Both the position numbers and the translations under genes were made by a program. DNA of 64,000 bases from Pseudothioclava sp033100795 (GTDB lineage Bacteria; Pseudomonadota; Alphaproteobacteria; Rhodobacterales; Rhodobacteraceae), in the NCBI RefSeq assembly GCF_033100795.1, contig NZ_JAWLVI010000001.1, positions 682,001-746,000 on the forward strand, in the 5' to 3' direction. Each line of letters starts with the position of its first letter. Positions within the stretch are counted from its first letter, which is position 1. Below the pieces are notes generated by a model. That model was not told where the DNA came from. It ran no database searches and worked only from the letters and a program-made list of their open reading frames with translations. Below, piece after piece: positions 63,004 to 64,000 of the stretch.

Positions 63004-63666
63004 TCAGCGGTTGCGATCACCGCGCGCCAAAGCACGGCCCATCTGCGCGGCGATCTGCGAGTGCGAGCGCTGGAACCCGCTCACATCGGGCGTTGAAATA
63101 TTCATCACGATGCTCACAGGCCGCCCGCCGCCTTGGGCCTGCACGCCAAGCCGACCATCCGGCCCGCGCGTCAGCGGCATAATCGCCTCGGGGCCGGCTT
63201 CCCCCATCAGCCCCGTTCCCCCGCGCATCGGAAAACTTGTCGGAGAGGCCACAACGCCCCCCTTCGCAAAGGGCATCACCCGCCCCTGAGAGAACGCACC
63301 GCCACTCGCAAACGGCAGCATCCCCCCCAACAGCGCGTTCATCCCGTTGGCCAGCGCCCCGCCCGCCGCCTGCTGCAAGGGCCGCATCGCCACACTATAG
63401 GCGCTATCGGCCATCGAGCGCGCAACCGAGCGCAACGCATCCGACAGCTTCATGCCGTCGAACACCACCCCATCAAAGGCGTTCCGCAGCGCGCCCCCGA
63501 AACTGGTTGAAAGCGAGCGCACCTCGCGGTTGGTATAGGTCATGCTCTCCCGCATCCGCGCGAGTTCAGCGTTGAACTCCGCCGCCATCGCGCCCGCACT
63601 GCCGAAGCTCTGCTCCAGCTCGGCAGCCTTGCGCCCAAGGCTGTCAATCCCGTCGGTATCGACCAT
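63004..63666 (-). CDS. GTA short tape-measure protein, g11 type
   Basis: 220 residues from the ATG at 63666, one base overlap with the preceding stop; a GTG at 63669 is possible. Helical N-terminus (LGRKAAELEQSFGSAGAMAA) and Gly-rich C-terminus with ALLGGMLPFASGGAFSQGRV and GGTGLMGEAGPEAIMPLTRG, the usual end of tape-measure proteins. Only about 220 residues, as in R. capsulatus, so the tail is short. Confidence 0.88.
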   Translation of the reverse strand: MVDTDGIDSLGRKAAELEQSFGSAGAMAAEFNAELARMRESMTYTNREVRSLSTSFGGALRNAFDGVVFDGMKLSDALRSVARSMADSAYSVAMRPLQQAAGGALANGMNALLGGMLPFASGGAFSQGRVMPFAKGGVVASPTSFPMRGGTGLMGEAGPEAIMPLTRGPDGRLGVQAQGGGRPVSIVMNISTPDVSGFQRSHSQIAAQMGRALARGDRNR

Positions 63667-63875
63667 CACTCCTGTCCTTTCCTGATTTCACGATCCGGCC
63701 ATGCGGCGGAGAGCGCCTCAAGGCGTGCGCGCGTCAGTGCGGGCGGCCCGCTTCCCTGCCCGAGCATCAGCGCAAGTTCCGCCGGGCTCAGCGCCCAGAA
63801 CTCGGGCGGTTTCAGGCCAAGCCCAACGATCCCCGCCCGCATCAGCCCCGGCCAGTCCAGCCCGCCCGCACTCAT
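63666..63875 (-). CDS. GTA tail assembly chaperone-like protein, g10.1 type
   Basis: 69 residues. Small acidic/Trp-rich protein (LDWPGLMRAGIVGLGLKPPE; WALSPAELALMLG), the DUF2376-type tail assembly chaperone of GTA clusters. It overlaps the g10 stop (ATGA) and g11. The combination of g10 and g10.1 before the tape measure is the order seen in phages. Confidence 0.85.
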   Translation of the reverse strand: MSAGGLDWPGLMRAGIVGLGLKPPEFWALSPAELALMLGQGSGPPALTRARLEALSAAWPDREIRKGQE

Positions 63876-64000
63876 GCCTCGCCCGCGCCCGGGACGGTGA
63901 AGGCCCGCGCCAGCAGCACCGCCGCCAGTCGCGCCGCCTCGACGGGGCCACCGGCAATCTCGACCGTGCGCAAATCTGCACCACGCCCCTGCCAGCCCCC
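63872..64000 (-). CDS. GTA g10-type protein (C-terminal end, cut by window)
   Basis: The last 42 codons of the gene are visible, frame open to base 64000. The residues include GGWQGRGADLRTVEIAGG, then PVEAARLAAVLLARAFTV, matching the C-terminus of the GTA family protein g10 (tail chaperone-like) as I recall it. The start lies outside the window. The stop overlaps the next start (ATGA). Confidence 0.8.
   Translation of the reverse strand, partial: GGWQGRGADLRTVEIAGGPVEAARLAAVLLARAFTVPGAGEA

Noticed and set aside
57098..64000. An ordinary prophage
   Set aside because: Gene order and protein types match the GTA cluster, and no integrase, attachment repeats or lysis genes are seen at the downstream end before cysE.

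Overview
The window is a high-GC alphaproteobacterial chromosome segment. It is most likely from the Rhodobacteraceae: it carries the tail half of a Rhodobacter-type gene transfer agent (GTA) cluster followed by cysE, a Tad pilus locus, Hint-domain secreted proteins typical of that family, and an Agrobacterium-like chvE-gguABC sugar locus. All assignments come from reading protein motifs and gene order; no database search was run.

Layout. 1-1529: the end of an FtsX-type ABC permease and its membrane-fusion partner. 1533-10547: two divergent operons for amino-sugar (N-acetylmuramate/N-acetylglucosamine) uptake and breakdown: murQ plus a carbohydrate ABC importer on the minus strand, and a BadF-type kinase, GntR regulator, SIS deaminase and nagA on the plus strand. 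10670-14145: an XRE-cupin regulator divergent from gabT-gabD (GABA to succinate). 14305-18805: thiCOSGE under a TPP riboswitch. 18897-28664: a Tad (Flp) pilus locus (flp, cpaB, tadG-like, two tadE-like, cpaE, cpaF, tadB, tadC, a LuxR regulator and the prepilin peptidase) with no secretin gene in view. 28978-30087: a Hint-domain protein. 30094-32004: an EF-G-like GTPase. 32162-37125: a seven-gene set with a DUF2946-like protein, two NosL-like Tat proteins, a small His-containing membrane protein, an FtsX permease, its ATPase and a Cys-rich polytopic membrane protein. I read this as a copper or thiol handling system outside the nos operon, and it is the best candidate here for undescribed biology. 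37162-39078: gloA and manC. 39435-42185: a second Hint protein, a paralogue of the first with a large RTX array inserted. 42501-55113: an 11-gene sugar-oxidation operon (galM to chvE), with a divergent LysR regulator at 55254. 56201-57010: cysE. 57098-64000: GTA tail genes g15 to g10 (g10 is cut by the window edge).

How the genes work together. In the amino-sugar locus, import, phosphorylation, lactyl-ether cleavage (MurQ), deacetylation (NagA) and deamination (SIS protein) would deliver fructose-6-phosphate. In the sugar-oxidation operon, ChvE-GguAB import feeds a dehydrogenase, a lactonase and an IlvD-type dehydratase. Two lower branches are then encoded: 2-keto-3-deoxygalactonate kinase plus aldolase, and a ketoglutaric-semialdehyde dehydrogenase with GguC. 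The operon can therefore serve both D-galactose and L-arabinose. Several operons have strong intercistronic hairpins just after a gene whose product is probably needed in excess (binding protein, pilin), which suggests control of gene dosage within operons.
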